The notes: generated by a model not told the origin, from the sequence alone. 64,000 bases of DNA from JACKAQ01 sp020634975 [NCBI: Calditrichia bacterium] (GCA_020634975.1 JACKAQ010000006.1:62001-126000); one strand, 5' to 3'; shown: positions 27,396 through 37,429, counted from the first letter of the stretch. Numbers and translations: made by a program.

Positions 27396-28619
27396 ATGCG
27401 ATCCGAAAAACTTGTTTTTACGAATGCCAAAGGCCAGCAACTGGCGGCACGGCTGGATTTTCCGGTAACCCGGAAACCTGGTGCATACGCGTTATTTGCA
27501 CATTGTTTTACCTGTTCCAAAAATTTGAATGCCGTTCGCAATATTAATCGTGCGTTAACAGCGCAGGGGATTGCGGTTTTGCGCTTCGATTTTACCGGGT
27601 TGGGGGAAAGCGAAGGCGATTTTGCCAACACCAATTTCTCATCAAATATTGATGATTTGTTGAGCGCAGCCGAATTTCTTGCAAAAGAGTACGAAGGTCC
27701 GCAAATTCTGATCGGGCACTCACTCGGTGGTGCTGCCGTGTTGCAAGCCGCTGCCGAAATCCCATCCTGCAAAGCGGTTGTAACCATTGGTGCACCGTGC
27801 GATCCTGCCCATGTTTTGCAATTGCTCAATGATGCTCGGGAAACAATCGAAGCATCCGGCGAAGCCGAGGTTGAACTTGCCGGACGTCAATTCAAGATAA
27901 AAAAGCAATTTCTTGACGATCTGGAAACTACCCGAATGAAAGAAAAAATTGCAAAGCTCAAAAAAGCACTGCTGATTTTTCATTCGCCGATGGATAATAC
28001 TGTCGGTATCGAAAATGCACGACATATTTACGAAACAGCCAAACACCCCAAAAGCTTTATAACATTGAGCAATGCGGATCATTTATTAACTAAAGAAGAA
28101 GATTCCTGCTATGTTGGTGATGTGATCACTGCTTGGGCGAAACGCTATATCACATTAGAGCATACTGTAGAGTTGCTCGGCGAAGAACGCGGTACCGTGG
28201 TTGTACGAACCGGGCGTGACCACTATTACACTGAAATTTTGGCAAATGGACACCCGATAGTTGCTGATGAACCGGAAAAACTGGGTGGCACGAATTTGGG
28301 TGCTGCTCCATACGATTTGCTTTCCGCTGCGTTGGGTGCCTGCACAACAATTACAGTGCGAATGTATGCGGATCGCAAAGAATGGCCGATGGAATCTATC
28401 ACTGTGCGGATCAACCATCGCAAAGTTGATGCAAAAGATTGCGATGAATGCCACAGCGAAACCGGAAAAGTGGATATCTTTGACCGCGAGCTCGAAATTA
28501 TTGGTGATTTGAGTGAGGAGCAACGCGCGCGGTTATTCGAAATTGCCGATCGGTGTCCGGTTCACCGCAGCCTGCATGGCGAAACGCTGGTTCGCAGCAA
28601 ATTGAAGTCCGTCGATTGA
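27396..28619 (+). CDS. Bifunctional alpha/beta-hydrolase and OsmC-family protein
   Basis: A 407-residue fusion. Residues 1-255 are an alpha/beta hydrolase with nucleophile elbow GHSLGGAA (Ser near 111), an oxyanion-type HCFTCSK, and acid and His near residues 205-230 (NADHLL). Residues 270-407 are an OsmC/Ohr-type domain with GAAPYDLLSAALGACTTITV and a second Cys in DRCPVHRSL; these two Cys are the peroxidatic/resolving pair of the family. Known fusions of this layout are annotated as peroxide-related hydrolases; the real substrate is unknown. GGAGG lies close before the ATG, within 12 bases of the upstream terminator, so the promoter may lie inside or before that hairpin. Confidence 0.9.
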   Translation: MRSEKLVFTNAKGQQLAARLDFPVTRKPGAYALFAHCFTCSKNLNAVRNINRALTAQGIAVLRFDFTGLGESEGDFANTNFSSNIDDLLSAAEFLAKEYEGPQILIGHSLGGAAVLQAAAEIPSCKAVVTIGAPCDPAHVLQLLNDARETIEASGEAEVELAGRQFKIKKQFLDDLETTRMKEKIAKLKKALLIFHSPMDNTVGIENARHIYETAKHPKSFITLSNADHLLTKEEDSCYVGDVITAWAKRYITLEHTVELLGEERGTVVVRTGRDHYYTEILANGHPIVADEPEKLGGTNLGAAPYDLLSAALGACTTITVRMYADRKEWPMESITVRINHRKVDAKDCDECHSETGKVDIFDRELEIIGDLSEEQRARLFEIADRCPVHRSLHGETLVRSKLKSVD

Positions 28620-28958
28620 CAATTTGCACATTTTTGCGCAACGAATTTAAATTTTGCGAAAACCATTAATATAGAATTGCTAAGTTCAATATTAACAGAT
28701 AATAAGCTGTCATTAATATGTTTATGTTCCCCAACCGTTTTAATTGACCGGAGTTAAAATGTTGGGGAATTTTTTTAACCAAAAATCTAACGTAATGCTG
28801 TTCTAAAGTATTGTAATTATTGAAATAAGACATCAAACAACATCTGTTTTACAATCCCGTTAGTCAGGATATTAATAATTGTGTAGATGACATTTGGCAA
28901 TCTGTAAATCGCTGCAATCCCTTTATTAGCATATACGTTATGTGAAAATGGAGATGAC
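28620..28958. other. Non-coding gap, AT-rich, with one terminator
   Basis: A 339-base gap. It contains a very AT-rich stretch with two TAATAT-like boxes (28660-28715), the terminator at 28729-28776 and then plain sequence up to the cohesin-like gene. No tRNA, ORF or repeat is evident. The AT-rich stretch plus hairpin could be a short RNA gene, but the terminator may simply serve the hydrolase-OsmC gene. Confidence 0.4.
28729..28776 (+). terminator. Rho-independent terminator
   Basis: CCCCAACCGTTTTAA pairs with TTAAAATGTTGGGG (one bulge) around a 10-base loop, followed by AATTTTTTT. It lies 110 bases after the hydrolase-OsmC stop. Confidence 0.85.
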
Positions 28959-29759
28959 ATGCGGTTGTTGCAATTAATGATTTTTCTACAGATGTGGTCA
29001 ATTGCCATCCATGCCGCCAATTGCGATTTGCGGCTGTTGATCCATAACATTGATGACCAGAACATAACTGTCGAATTTCAGGCAAAATCCCCTGAGGGAA
29101 TCGGATCGGGAAATTTGGTGATCCGGTTTAACCCGTTGGCAATTACTGCACCCACATTACTCAAACACCAGTTTCCATCTGCGAATTTTTACCCACCACA
29201 ATTAACACAGCCGTATGGCAAAAGCAGTTTGTCGCTCAATATCGAACGCCGGGAAAATAGTTCAGGATTGTTATTTTCTGATGATTTCCAAACGGTGGCT
29301 ACTGTTCGGTTTCAAAAAATAAAAGAGGGCGAAGCGTTCAATTTTGAATGGATAAATAGCGTTGATCTACCAAATTCAAGCATTGTTTTTGATAGCTATG
29401 ATAATGAAAAACAAGAGGTTGTGAGCTTGCAGATTTTCGATGTTGAAAATATCACTCCAACTCAACTTCCGGAAAATTTTGTTTTGCTGGACAACTACCC
29501 AAATCCATTCAACCCAGAAACGACCATTCGATTTTATGTGCCGGAAAACCAACAGTTAACAAAGCTTGAACTCAATGTTTTTAATAGCCTTGGCGCACAA
29601 GTTCGCAATTTGGTGGTCGATTATTTTACCGGTGGTTTTCACGAAATTCGTTGGAACAGTACGGATAATGCCGGAAATCAGGTTGCATCCGGGATGTATT
29701 TGCTTGTTTTGAAAACGCCTTCGGGTATCAAAACCCGAAAACTGCTGCTGGTAAAATAA
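28959..29759 (+). CDS. Exported cohesin-like protein with C-terminal sorting domain
   Basis: A 266-residue secreted protein. The signal peptide ends near HAANC. Residues 25-165 look like a cohesin-type beta-sandwich: short hydrophobic strands, GSGNLVIRFNPLAI (matching the cohesin F-x-Y-D/N-P strand) and FQTVATVRFQKIKEG near its end. Residues 175-266 form a sorting/FlgD-like domain with LDNYPNPFNPETTIRF and GMYLLVLKT to KLLLVK. Cohesin assignment is by pattern only. The next gene, 17 bases on, ends in a dockerin-like module, so the two proteins could bind each other on the cell surface. GGAG precedes the ATG. Confidence 0.75.
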   Translation: MRLLQLMIFLQMWSIAIHAANCDLRLLIHNIDDQNITVEFQAKSPEGIGSGNLVIRFNPLAITAPTLLKHQFPSANFYPPQLTQPYGKSSLSLNIERRENSSGLLFSDDFQTVATVRFQKIKEGEAFNFEWINSVDLPNSSIVFDSYDNEKQEVVSLQIFDVENITPTQLPENFVLLDNYPNPFNPETTIRFYVPENQQLTKLELNVFNSLGAQVRNLVVDYFTGGFHEIRWNSTDNAGNQVASGMYLLVLKTPSGIKTRKLLLVK

Positions 29760-29776
29760 AATGGTTTTATAAACAA

Positions 29777-32700
29777 ATGCCCCTTTCTTCGCCAAAAATT
29801 ATTCCGGTGCTGTTATTTCTTGCGGCAACAATTTTACAACTATACGCCCAGATTGCACCGCCAAAACCCGGCGTTTCCGTGCCGCTGGTTTATTTCTCCC
29901 GCATTCAGGAATCACCGGATGCATTTACATTCAAACAGGCATTTTTGGCAGAATCCAGAGAAATAGCGGCAACCAATCAACGGTTGGAAAATCACCAGTC
30001 ATCGAATATCCCCCAACAGAGATTGCATTTTTCGGGCGAAAAAGCAATTCCGGTTTTAACCGTAAAATTCGCAAATGCATTAATTGAGCCATTTTCTGTA
30101 ACCGATTTGCAGCAACAGCTATTCGACGGTCCCTGGCCAACAGGAACGCTTTCCGATTACTACCGGGAAATTTCATACGGTCAATTTTCATTCACCGGAA
30201 CGGTATATGATTGGCACACGCTATCCCGAAATGATGCATATTACGAAGGCGCCAGCAACGGATTGGGGCACGATTCGCGAACAGGCGAGTTGCTGAAAGA
30301 AACACTGCAATCCAATGATGTGCTGATCGATTTTGGAGCATACGACAACGACGGTCCCGACGGCTTTCCCAATTCCGGCGACGATGACGGTTTTGTGGAT
30401 TTTGTGACGATTGTGCATGCTGAAAGCGGTGGCGAATGCGGCAACAGTAATATTTGGTCGCACCGCTGGACGTATGGCGCGTGGTGGAACGGTGCCGATT
30501 TTGTGACTGATGACGCCGCAGCAAACGGCGGCAAGATTCGTATTCGCGATTACGTGATAACTCCCGGATTAAATTGCGATGGCGTTACCATGATCTCCAA
30601 AGGCATTTTTTGTCATGAATTCGGGCATGCGCTCGGGTTGCCGGATTTATACGATCTCGATCAGAGTTCGGAGGGCATCGGCAACTGGTGTTTGATGGCA
30701 TCGGGAAATTGGCTAACGCCGGATTCGCCGGCGCACATGAGTGCATGGTGCAAAGCACAACTGGGTTGGATTCAACCGGAAATTATTTCGTTGCGGGACA
30801 GTACGGCGATCAACGATTGGCTTTTCGATGGGCGGTTATTGCCGGTGGAAACGGATGCATCCGCATTAAAAATTTATCCTGACGATGATGTAAACGAATA
30901 TTTTTTAATCGCTTATCGCACCAAAACTGGATTTGATAAATATTTACCGGGTGAAGGTTTGCTGGTTTGGCACGTCGATGATACGCAAACGAGCAACCGA
31001 AACGAGTGGGTGCCCGGCAGCGATCCGGGACGCCATTTTCGGGTGGCGTTGGAGCAGGCGGACGGTCGGTGGGATCTCGAAAATAGCAGCAATCGGGGGG
31101 ATGGCGGGGACCCGTTTATTCAAACAACGTTCGATTGCAACAGCTTGCCAGCATCCCAAAATTATGCATCCGATGGTTTGCCATTTCGATTGCACCCGGT
31201 TCAGCAATCTGCCAGCGAAGTCATTTTTACAGTGGACGGCATTTGCAGTGTTCCCGAAATTACCGTCACACCACAACAATTGCAACTTCAACCGACAACG
31301 GGCGATTCCTCTTTTTTCACATTCGAGATCGCAAATTTGGCAGCAGCAAACGCACCGCCGCTGGAATGGCAATTGGTGAAACGATTGGAAGCTGCCGCCG
31401 CTTTGCAGCCAGCAGCTTATGTAAATTCATATTTATCAACAGCCTCACCTGAAAAAGGTGGAACTGATTTTCGGGGTGCAAATGTCGCAAATTCAAGTCA
31501 GTCAGGAAATTCCTTTGGTTACCGTTGGCACAGCAGCGATTCGGCAAATGGGATCCCATTTCAATGGACGGATATTTCTGCCATCGGCGAACGATTGCCG
31601 CTCGGTGATGACAACGCGATTTCTGTAGCTCTACCTTTCGATTTTCCATTTTACGGCAAACTGTTTGAAACAGCAATCGTATCGGCAAACGGATTTTTGA
31701 CATTCGAAAGTGATATTGGCAATAGCTATTGGCATCAGTTGATGCCGGATGTTCAATCGCCGAATGGGCTGATTGCCGGATTTTGGCGTGATTTGAATCC
31801 CGCCCGGAGCGGTAATGTTTTTGTTTCTCACAATATTGCATTAAATAGCTGGGTATTGCAATTTGAGAAAGTGGTAGATTACTCCGGCAGCAGCGAATAT
31901 ACTTTTCAAATTTTGCTATTTCCGGACGGAGAAATTCGGTTGTTGTATTTGGCGATGACGGGCAATTTGCAAACCGGGAGCATTGGAATTGAGGCACCAG
32001 GCGGTGTTGATGGGTTGCCAATTTCGTTCAATTCAGCATTTGTTCACAACCAGTTAGTTGTGCAAATTCTCCCGCCGGATGATTTTCCGTGGCTAACCAT
32101 TTATCCGAAAAACGGTAAAATTTATCCGGGCGAAATCCAAACCGTTCAACTGGCGTTTCGGAACAGCGATGTACCGCCGCAATTTTCGGGAATGTTCCAG
32201 GTTTACAACAATAGCTCCATCGGTGCGATTTTGGATATTCCGATATCCATTCAATCAACAGAAATTGACCAGCATTTGCTAAACATAAAAGTGCTGTTGG
32301 AGGGAGCGATTTCTGGTGAAATAATGCGCACTGATCTGGCTGACCAAATGATTTTGCCGATGCAGCAACCCTTTTCCGGTTTGCCGTGGGAATATCGCAG
32401 CAGCGAATCGATTGCAATCATGCCGGAAAATGTCACCGATTGGGTGTTGGTGACACTTTCGCCGGATGCTGGCGGAACGAATATCGCGGCTCAGCGCGCA
32501 GGACTGCTGACCCGCGATGGGCAAATCACCGAAGTTGACGGGCAAACACCGCTGGTGTTCGGTCATTTGGCTGCGGGAGAATATTTTATCCGGGTTGACC
32601 ATCGTAATCACTTGCCGGTGAGCAGTCGATTGCCTGTTCGTATCGATAGCAATATTGTAAATTATGATTTTTCCACAGCAGGGACATTTGCCGTTGAACG

Positions 32701-32932
32701 GGCGCAAATCGAAATTGACAACGGTGTTTGGGCAATGCGCAGCGGCGACGCAACCGGCGATGCCGGGATAGATATACGCGATAAAATCAACGGATGGCAA
32801 TTGCAAAAAGGTGCCGTTAACGGCTATTTCAGTGCGGATTTTAATCTGGATGGCAAAGTGGATTCAGTGGATGTGGCAATTTGGCGAAAAAACAATGGCA
32901 TTTCTGCCATCGATTTTTCCGGCGAAAATTAA
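29777..32932 (+). CDS. M6-family secreted metalloprotease with dockerin-like C-terminus
   Basis: A 1,051-residue exported protease. After a signal peptide (VLLFLAATILQLYA) comes an M6/immune-inhibitor-A-type catalytic domain with zinc motif HEFGHALGLPD (His280, Glu281, His284, Asp further on). From about residue 495 there are beta-sandwich regions, including an ASH-like unit and a lectin/anchor-like segment. Residues 985-1045 hold two calcium-loop repeats, GDATGDAGIDIRD and DFNLDGKVDSVDVAIW, the pattern of a type I dockerin. There is no NYPNPFNP sorting domain, unlike its neighbour. It probably hydrolyses extracellular protein while docked to a cohesin partner (inference). Confidence 0.85.
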   Translation: MPLSSPKIIPVLLFLAATILQLYAQIAPPKPGVSVPLVYFSRIQESPDAFTFKQAFLAESREIAATNQRLENHQSSNIPQQRLHFSGEKAIPVLTVKFANALIEPFSVTDLQQQLFDGPWPTGTLSDYYREISYGQFSFTGTVYDWHTLSRNDAYYEGASNGLGHDSRTGELLKETLQSNDVLIDFGAYDNDGPDGFPNSGDDDGFVDFVTIVHAESGGECGNSNIWSHRWTYGAWWNGADFVTDDAAANGGKIRIRDYVITPGLNCDGVTMISKGIFCHEFGHALGLPDLYDLDQSSEGIGNWCLMASGNWLTPDSPAHMSAWCKAQLGWIQPEIISLRDSTAINDWLFDGRLLPVETDASALKIYPDDDVNEYFLIAYRTKTGFDKYLPGEGLLVWHVDDTQTSNRNEWVPGSDPGRHFRVALEQADGRWDLENSSNRGDGGDPFIQTTFDCNSLPASQNYASDGLPFRLHPVQQSASEVIFTVDGICSVPEITVTPQQLQLQPTTGDSSFFTFEIANLAAANAPPLEWQLVKRLEAAAALQPAAYVNSYLSTASPEKGGTDFRGANVANSSQSGNSFGYRWHSSDSANGIPFQWTDISAIGERLPLGDDNAISVALPFDFPFYGKLFETAIVSANGFLTFESDIGNSYWHQLMPDVQSPNGLIAGFWRDLNPARSGNVFVSHNIALNSWVLQFEKVVDYSGSSEYTFQILLFPDGEIRLLYLAMTGNLQTGSIGIEAPGGVDGLPISFNSAFVHNQLVVQILPPDDFPWLTIYPKNGKIYPGEIQTVQLAFRNSDVPPQFSGMFQVYNNSSIGAILDIPISIQSTEIDQHLLNIKVLLEGAISGEIMRTDLADQMILPMQQPFSGLPWEYRSSESIAIMPENVTDWVLVTLSPDAGGTNIAAQRAGLLTRDGQITEVDGQTPLVFGHLAAGEYFIRVDHRNHLPVSSRLPVRIDSNIVNYDFSTAGTFAVERAQIEIDNGVWAMRSGDATGDAGIDIRDKINGWQLQKGAVNGYFSADFNLDGKVDSVDVAIWRKNNGISAIDFSGEN

Positions 32933-35900
32933 CTATTTTATCTCGGCAGTTTCATCATACATATCACCTTCATAATTTCCCGCAACAGAATTATTTACCA
33001 AATTTGGTCGCGAGCCTTTCAAAATACTGATGCCGTAACCCTGGTTGCCACGGCAGGTATTATTTTGGATCAGACCGCCGTTTTGGGTGATCAGCAAACT
33101 GATGCCATCGCCACGATTTTGCAAAATTTCGTTGCCCTGAATGGAGGGTTTTGCCTGGTTGAGCACTTCGATGCCGTCACCTTTGTTATTTTTGATCGTG
33201 TTACGTTGCAGTTGTGGTGATGACGCATTTGCCGAACGGATGCCAAAAATGCTGTTTCGCTCGATTCGGTTTTCCCTGACAATGCCCTGTGCTGTTCCCT
33301 GAACCAGCACACCGCCGGATTCGTTCAGGTTTATTTCGTTATTTTCCAGAATGGGTTGCGATGTGCCGTCAATCAACACGCCTGCACCTTTGTTGCTGTT
33401 CACCGTATTTTGTTTTGCAGTCCCGCTGAACCGCTCTGTATTGAAAACAATCCCGTTACCACGATTTTCGGTAATCAGATTTTCCTCCAAAATCGGCTGC
33501 CCCTGTTCGGAAATGACGATGCCGTCGCCAAAATTTCGCCGGATTTGGTTGACGCGAATCCGCGGCCGCGCACTGCCGTTAATGTGAATGGCAGTCATAT
33601 TTTGCCAGAATTCATTTTTCTCCAGCCGTGGCGATGCATCATCACCAACAATAATACCCACCGCATGATTGGTAAATTTACTATCGCGAATTTCGCCTTT
33701 GCTGCGATTCGAAAAAAGCACGGCGCAATAGTCGAGCGTTTCACTCAAGCTTTGTGCATCGCGGAATTCGCCATTTCGCAACTGCAGCTCACCTTCATTT
33801 ACTGCAATAATTGTCGCGCCGGATTTCGCCTGTTGGCGGCTGAATCCGACATCTTTGATGCTCAACTTTGCCCCATTTTCGATTTGAAAAATGGTATTTC
33901 CTGTTTGAGAAACGAGGGTGGTGTAACTCCCGCCGATGCCCTCGAATTGCATATCGAAGCGCACAATTATGGGGTCGGTGATTTCGTAAATACCGCGCGC
34001 CAGCCGGAACGTTGCAAATGGCGGTGCCGCAGCGACGGTTCCCGCGAGGTCATCCTCCGGGCGTAGTTCAATTTGCGCTGGTTTTTGTTGTGTGCGAACA
34101 GGTGCAGTTTGCGTTGCGATTTTGCGATTGAGGTCGGCGAGTCGTCCGGCGGCAACAGAGTCACCGGGAAATTCTGCCAAAATCTGCTGATACATTTCCC
34201 CGGCTGCGTTCAAACGCCCGGCATTTTCCAGCGAATCGGCTGTGAAAAGCAAATTGCTCAACCGGACTTCCACGCTGTCCAATGCGGCAAGCGCGGTTGT
34301 GTCTGCACGGAGTTCTGCCAAGATCATATCCTGGGATTCTACCAATCGTTTTTGAGGATATTCGGCTTCCGGTTTGTAAATCAGCGCCTGCTGATAGCTC
34401 GTCGATGCCGCTGCATAATCTTTTTGTTCAAAAAACTGGTCTGCTTTTTGAACGTAGTCTTGAAACATGCGATCGGCGGTGGCTTGCTTTTCCAATTGCC
34501 AATAATAAGTGCCGCCAGTAGAAAACAAAATGACGACAAATATAGCTGCAAGCCAGGGCCATTTTGCTTTGCTGACAGGTTTGGTTTCCGGAACCGGTGG
34601 TGTTTCGGATTCGATTGGCTGCGGCTGCGACGCTGTTTTCTTGGGCTGCTTAACTTTCTGTTTTTTATCAACTTTGGCAGCCGATTCTTTTTCCGGGGCT
34701 TCTGCCGGAGCAGATCCAAAACCCAGCTCCCTGTCCAAAATATCGTCGATGTCGCCCGCCAGCGGCGTCGATGCTGCCGATTTCCGGCTCGACTTTCCGA
34801 TGCCGGATGTTTTCTCATCCGCTGATTTTGGCGACTGTTTCTCGGGAATTTTGATCTGCCCCACATCGACACCGGAATCCGGTTCCGCCTCTTTTGGCGG
34901 AGCTGTCGTCACATCGCTGTCATCTTTTTCGATGCTGTCCAGCTCGATTTCCCACTGAAATTCGGCGGATTCGTCGTCTGTTGCAGCAGTTACTGCAGCT
35001 TTTTCCGGGGCTTCTGTTTCCGTGACTTCTGACGAATCGATTGGTGCGGAATCGATGGTTTGTTCCGGTACTTCTGGTGTTTCTGCTGCCAGAGCCGGTT
35101 CTTCCGCAGGTTCGATTTCCGGCTCATCAAAAATTTCCGGTTCTGTAAAAGCGATGGTTTCTTCGGAAACGACGGATTCTTCAGCCGAATCTTCGACTTC
35201 CAGCGGTTTTGCATCCGGTTCGTCGGGAATTTCGATCTCAGGCGTGACCGCTTTTTCCTCAGGTGAAGCTGTTTCCGCATCCGGCTCTTCGATGATTTCC
35301 GGCTCAACAGATTCAGTTTCATCGATTTCCGGCTGAAATGCTGCAGCGTCGTCAATTACTGGTTCGTCAATTGATTCGGCATCTTTCTCATCGATGATTT
35401 CTGATTTATCAATCGTTTCCGTGTCCGTTTCATCGATGACATCTGGTTCAGCGAACGTGGCATCGGCTACTTCGAAAATCGTATCTACCGATTCGTCAAC
35501 CTCATCAACCGGTTCCGTTTCTGTCGCCTTTTCATCTGTTGGTGATTCCGGTTCTGCTATTTCGGTAGCAGCGGTGATGGCTTCCAAATCCGGCATTTCC
35601 GGCACATCTTCCGGATTTTCCTGTAACAGTTCGGTCAACGAAAAGTCGTATTCTTCGATGATTTCGAGCGCATCTTTTGGTAACGGCGTTCCGCAGGTGA
35701 CGCAATGCGCGAGCGAACCCAACTCGTTGACCAACACCTCGTTGGGTGCTTTACACACCGGACAGGCAACTTTGACAAATTCCGGCTCATCGGTCGGCGC
35801 TTTTCGGCGTACCTCAAAAAACGCGCTTCCTGTAGATTGCAGGGTAAATTGTTTGTCCGGCGGATGAATGGTTTGTCTGGCGGTTGGGTGATCCACCGCT

Positions 35901-37066
35901 TTGCTCAGCACCAATTGCTGCCCGCAGGCGAAACAGGTGCTGGTGCCGCTTTCCAAATCGGTGGTTAATACCTCGTTCATGATGCCGCAACTGTTACAAT
36001 CCACATAGCTGAACGCATCTTTTGCAATCGTGGATTGTGCGGATTTCCGTGATCTCCAAACCTCGGTGAGCACCAACCGGAAGTGACCGATTTGTTTAAA
36101 GCGTTTTTCTGTATCTTCAAAAGTAGCGTAGGATAAAGCTTTCAGCACAACGCGCGGCACACCCGTTGCAACCGATTCGTTGGTAAATAACTCGTCCGGC
36201 CGTTGATCCGGTTTTGGGAGTGGTTTCCCCGTGATCAGCCGAAATAAAATGGCACCTAACGCATAAACATCCGATCCCGGACGGGCAGATTCGATCTGAT
36301 CGTAAAATTCCGGCGGTGCAAATTCGCTATCCAGAAATTGGGAGAGCGTGTTGGTGTGGTGTGCCAAAATCGCATCTGTGCCACTGAAATTAACCAACGT
36401 TGCGATGTTATCATCGCCGATCACAATATTTTGCGGGGTTAGGGCGTAGTGCAGCAAGCCCTGGCTGTGCAGTTGCTCCAACACCAGCATCAACGGGCGG
36501 AAGGTGGTCAACAATTTTTCGCGGGGTGGGCGGAGGCTGTCTTCCTCGAGTAAATCGGATAACAGCTGTCCTTCCGGTTGAATGGAAACCCGGTAAATCG
36601 TGCCGTTTTCCTGAAAATTATCGACGATGTGGGCGATACCTGGCTGCGCTTTTACTGCCGCAAGCGCCTGTGTTTCTTCGGTAAATTTGCGAATACCGAA
36701 TTCGTATTCTTCTTTGAAATCGGGATTTCGCAAAAGCACCCGCAAGTTGCTCTTTTCCCGAACAACCATCGATTCCGGAAAAAACTCCCGAATCCGCACT
36801 TTGCGTTCACTTTTAGGATCAAAACCCAGATAAGTGATGCTAAACGGCGTTTTGGTTAAGCATTTTCCAATAATATATCGCGAATGGAGCAAGGTTCTGT
36901 AGGGTAAATGTGCGGCGTTTTCCGCAATTGCGTTTTCCGCAAAATGACAATACGGACAAACCGAAACCGGGCCTTTGTCTGCCATGCAGTTCATACACAG
37001 CGTGTTATTTGCGATTAGTTTATCCATAAAATACGGAAATTGTTGCCATTCCGGGGCAAAATCCAT
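32933..37066 (-). CDS. Membrane pseudokinase with zinc ribbons, TPR and exported beta-helix
   Basis: A protein of 1,377 residues. Order: an N-terminal zinc ribbon (CMNC and CPYC, residues 24-40); a Ser/Thr-kinase-like domain (about 62-340) with family sequence SITYLGFDPKSE and REFFPES; two more zinc ribbons (CNSCG and CFACG near 355-380, CPVC and CVTCG near 432-458); a long acidic Glu/Pro/Asp/Thr linker; one transmembrane helix near 835-855; TPR-like sequence; and a right-handed beta-helix with repeats such as ILENNEINLNESGGVLVQG up to the end. The VAIK Lys is Arg, HRD is HYA and DFG is NFS, so it should not be catalytic. No ribosome site decides between ATG 37066 and ATG 37027. It is convergent with the M6 protease gene. 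Confidence 0.85.
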   Translation of the reverse strand: MDFAPEWQQFPYFMDKLIANNTLCMNCMADKGPVSVCPYCHFAENAIAENAAHLPYRTLLHSRYIIGKCLTKTPFSITYLGFDPKSERKVRIREFFPESMVVREKSNLRVLLRNPDFKEEYEFGIRKFTEETQALAAVKAQPGIAHIVDNFQENGTIYRVSIQPEGQLLSDLLEEDSLRPPREKLLTTFRPLMLVLEQLHSQGLLHYALTPQNIVIGDDNIATLVNFSGTDAILAHHTNTLSQFLDSEFAPPEFYDQIESARPGSDVYALGAILFRLITGKPLPKPDQRPDELFTNESVATGVPRVVLKALSYATFEDTEKRFKQIGHFRLVLTEVWRSRKSAQSTIAKDAFSYVDCNSCGIMNEVLTTDLESGTSTCFACGQQLVLSKAVDHPTARQTIHPPDKQFTLQSTGSAFFEVRRKAPTDEPEFVKVACPVCKAPNEVLVNELGSLAHCVTCGTPLPKDALEIIEEYDFSLTELLQENPEDVPEMPDLEAITAATEIAEPESPTDEKATETEPVDEVDESVDTIFEVADATFAEPDVIDETDTETIDKSEIIDEKDAESIDEPVIDDAAAFQPEIDETESVEPEIIEEPDAETASPEEKAVTPEIEIPDEPDAKPLEVEDSAEESVVSEETIAFTEPEIFDEPEIEPAEEPALAAETPEVPEQTIDSAPIDSSEVTETEAPEKAAVTAATDDESAEFQWEIELDSIEKDDSDVTTAPPKEAEPDSGVDVGQIKIPEKQSPKSADEKTSGIGKSSRKSAASTPLAGDIDDILDRELGFGSAPAEAPEKESAAKVDKKQKVKQPKKTASQPQPIESETPPVPETKPVSKAKWPWLAAIFVVILFSTGGTYYWQLEKQATADRMFQDYVQKADQFFEQKDYAAASTSYQQALIYKPEAEYPQKRLVESQDMILAELRADTTALAALDSVEVRLSNLLFTADSLENAGRLNAAGEMYQQILAEFPGDSVAAGRLADLNRKIATQTAPVRTQQKPAQIELRPEDDLAGTVAAAPPFATFRLARGIYEITDPIIVRFDMQFEGIGGSYTTLVSQTGNTIFQIENGAKLSIKDVGFSRQQAKSGATIIAVNEGELQLRNGEFRDAQSLSETLDYCAVLFSNRSKGEIRDSKFTNHAVGIIVGDDASPRLEKNEFWQNMTAIHINGSARPRIRVNQIRRNFGDGIVISEQGQPILEENLITENRGNGIVFNTERFSGTAKQNTVNSNKGAGVLIDGTSQPILENNEINLNESGGVLVQGTAQGIVRENRIERNSIFGIRSANASSPQLQRNTIKNNKGDGIEVLNQAKPSIQGNEILQNRGDGISLLITQNGGLIQNNTCRGNQGYGISILKGSRPNLVNNSVAGNYEGDMYDETAEIK

Positions 37067-37072
37067 CCACAA

Positions 37073-37429
37073 TTGTTGATATAAAGCTCAAAAATAAGAT
37101 GAAATATAATCTAATTATTATCGAAGATCACGCGCCAGGCTTTAATTATTCAACAAAATACATATCCTGACAAAATAGTTTTTTCACACATTCTTCGAAA
37201 TAATCTTACAAAACTGCATATATTTTTTTCCTGTAGCAAGATGATATCCTGTCATTTTCAAGAAATAACCATGAATTCAGCTTTATTTTTTCGCAAAAAC
37301 CCTGTCGCATTTACACGCTGGACTTATGCCGCGTGGCTCACGAAATTCAAATTTTGCAACGCTTTTTTAATTTGTTTATTCAGGGGGAAAACCGTATTTT
37401 AACAGCCTATAATAATTTTACTCAAATAT
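37073..37429. other. Divergent intergenic region between the pseudokinase and yciO
   Basis: A 357-base AT-rich gap that must hold promoters for both neighbours. A TATAAT at 37408-37413 lies 16 bases before the yciO ATG, implying a very short leader. No tRNA, hairpin terminator or repeat was seen, and no -35 element is convincing. Confidence 0.4.

Noticed and set aside
34073-34825. Open frame of 250 codons on the plus strand opposite the pseudokinase
   Set aside because: It comes from antisense reading of TPR-like and linker-coding sequence; composition (Cys, Phe and Arg runs) is typical of a shadow frame.
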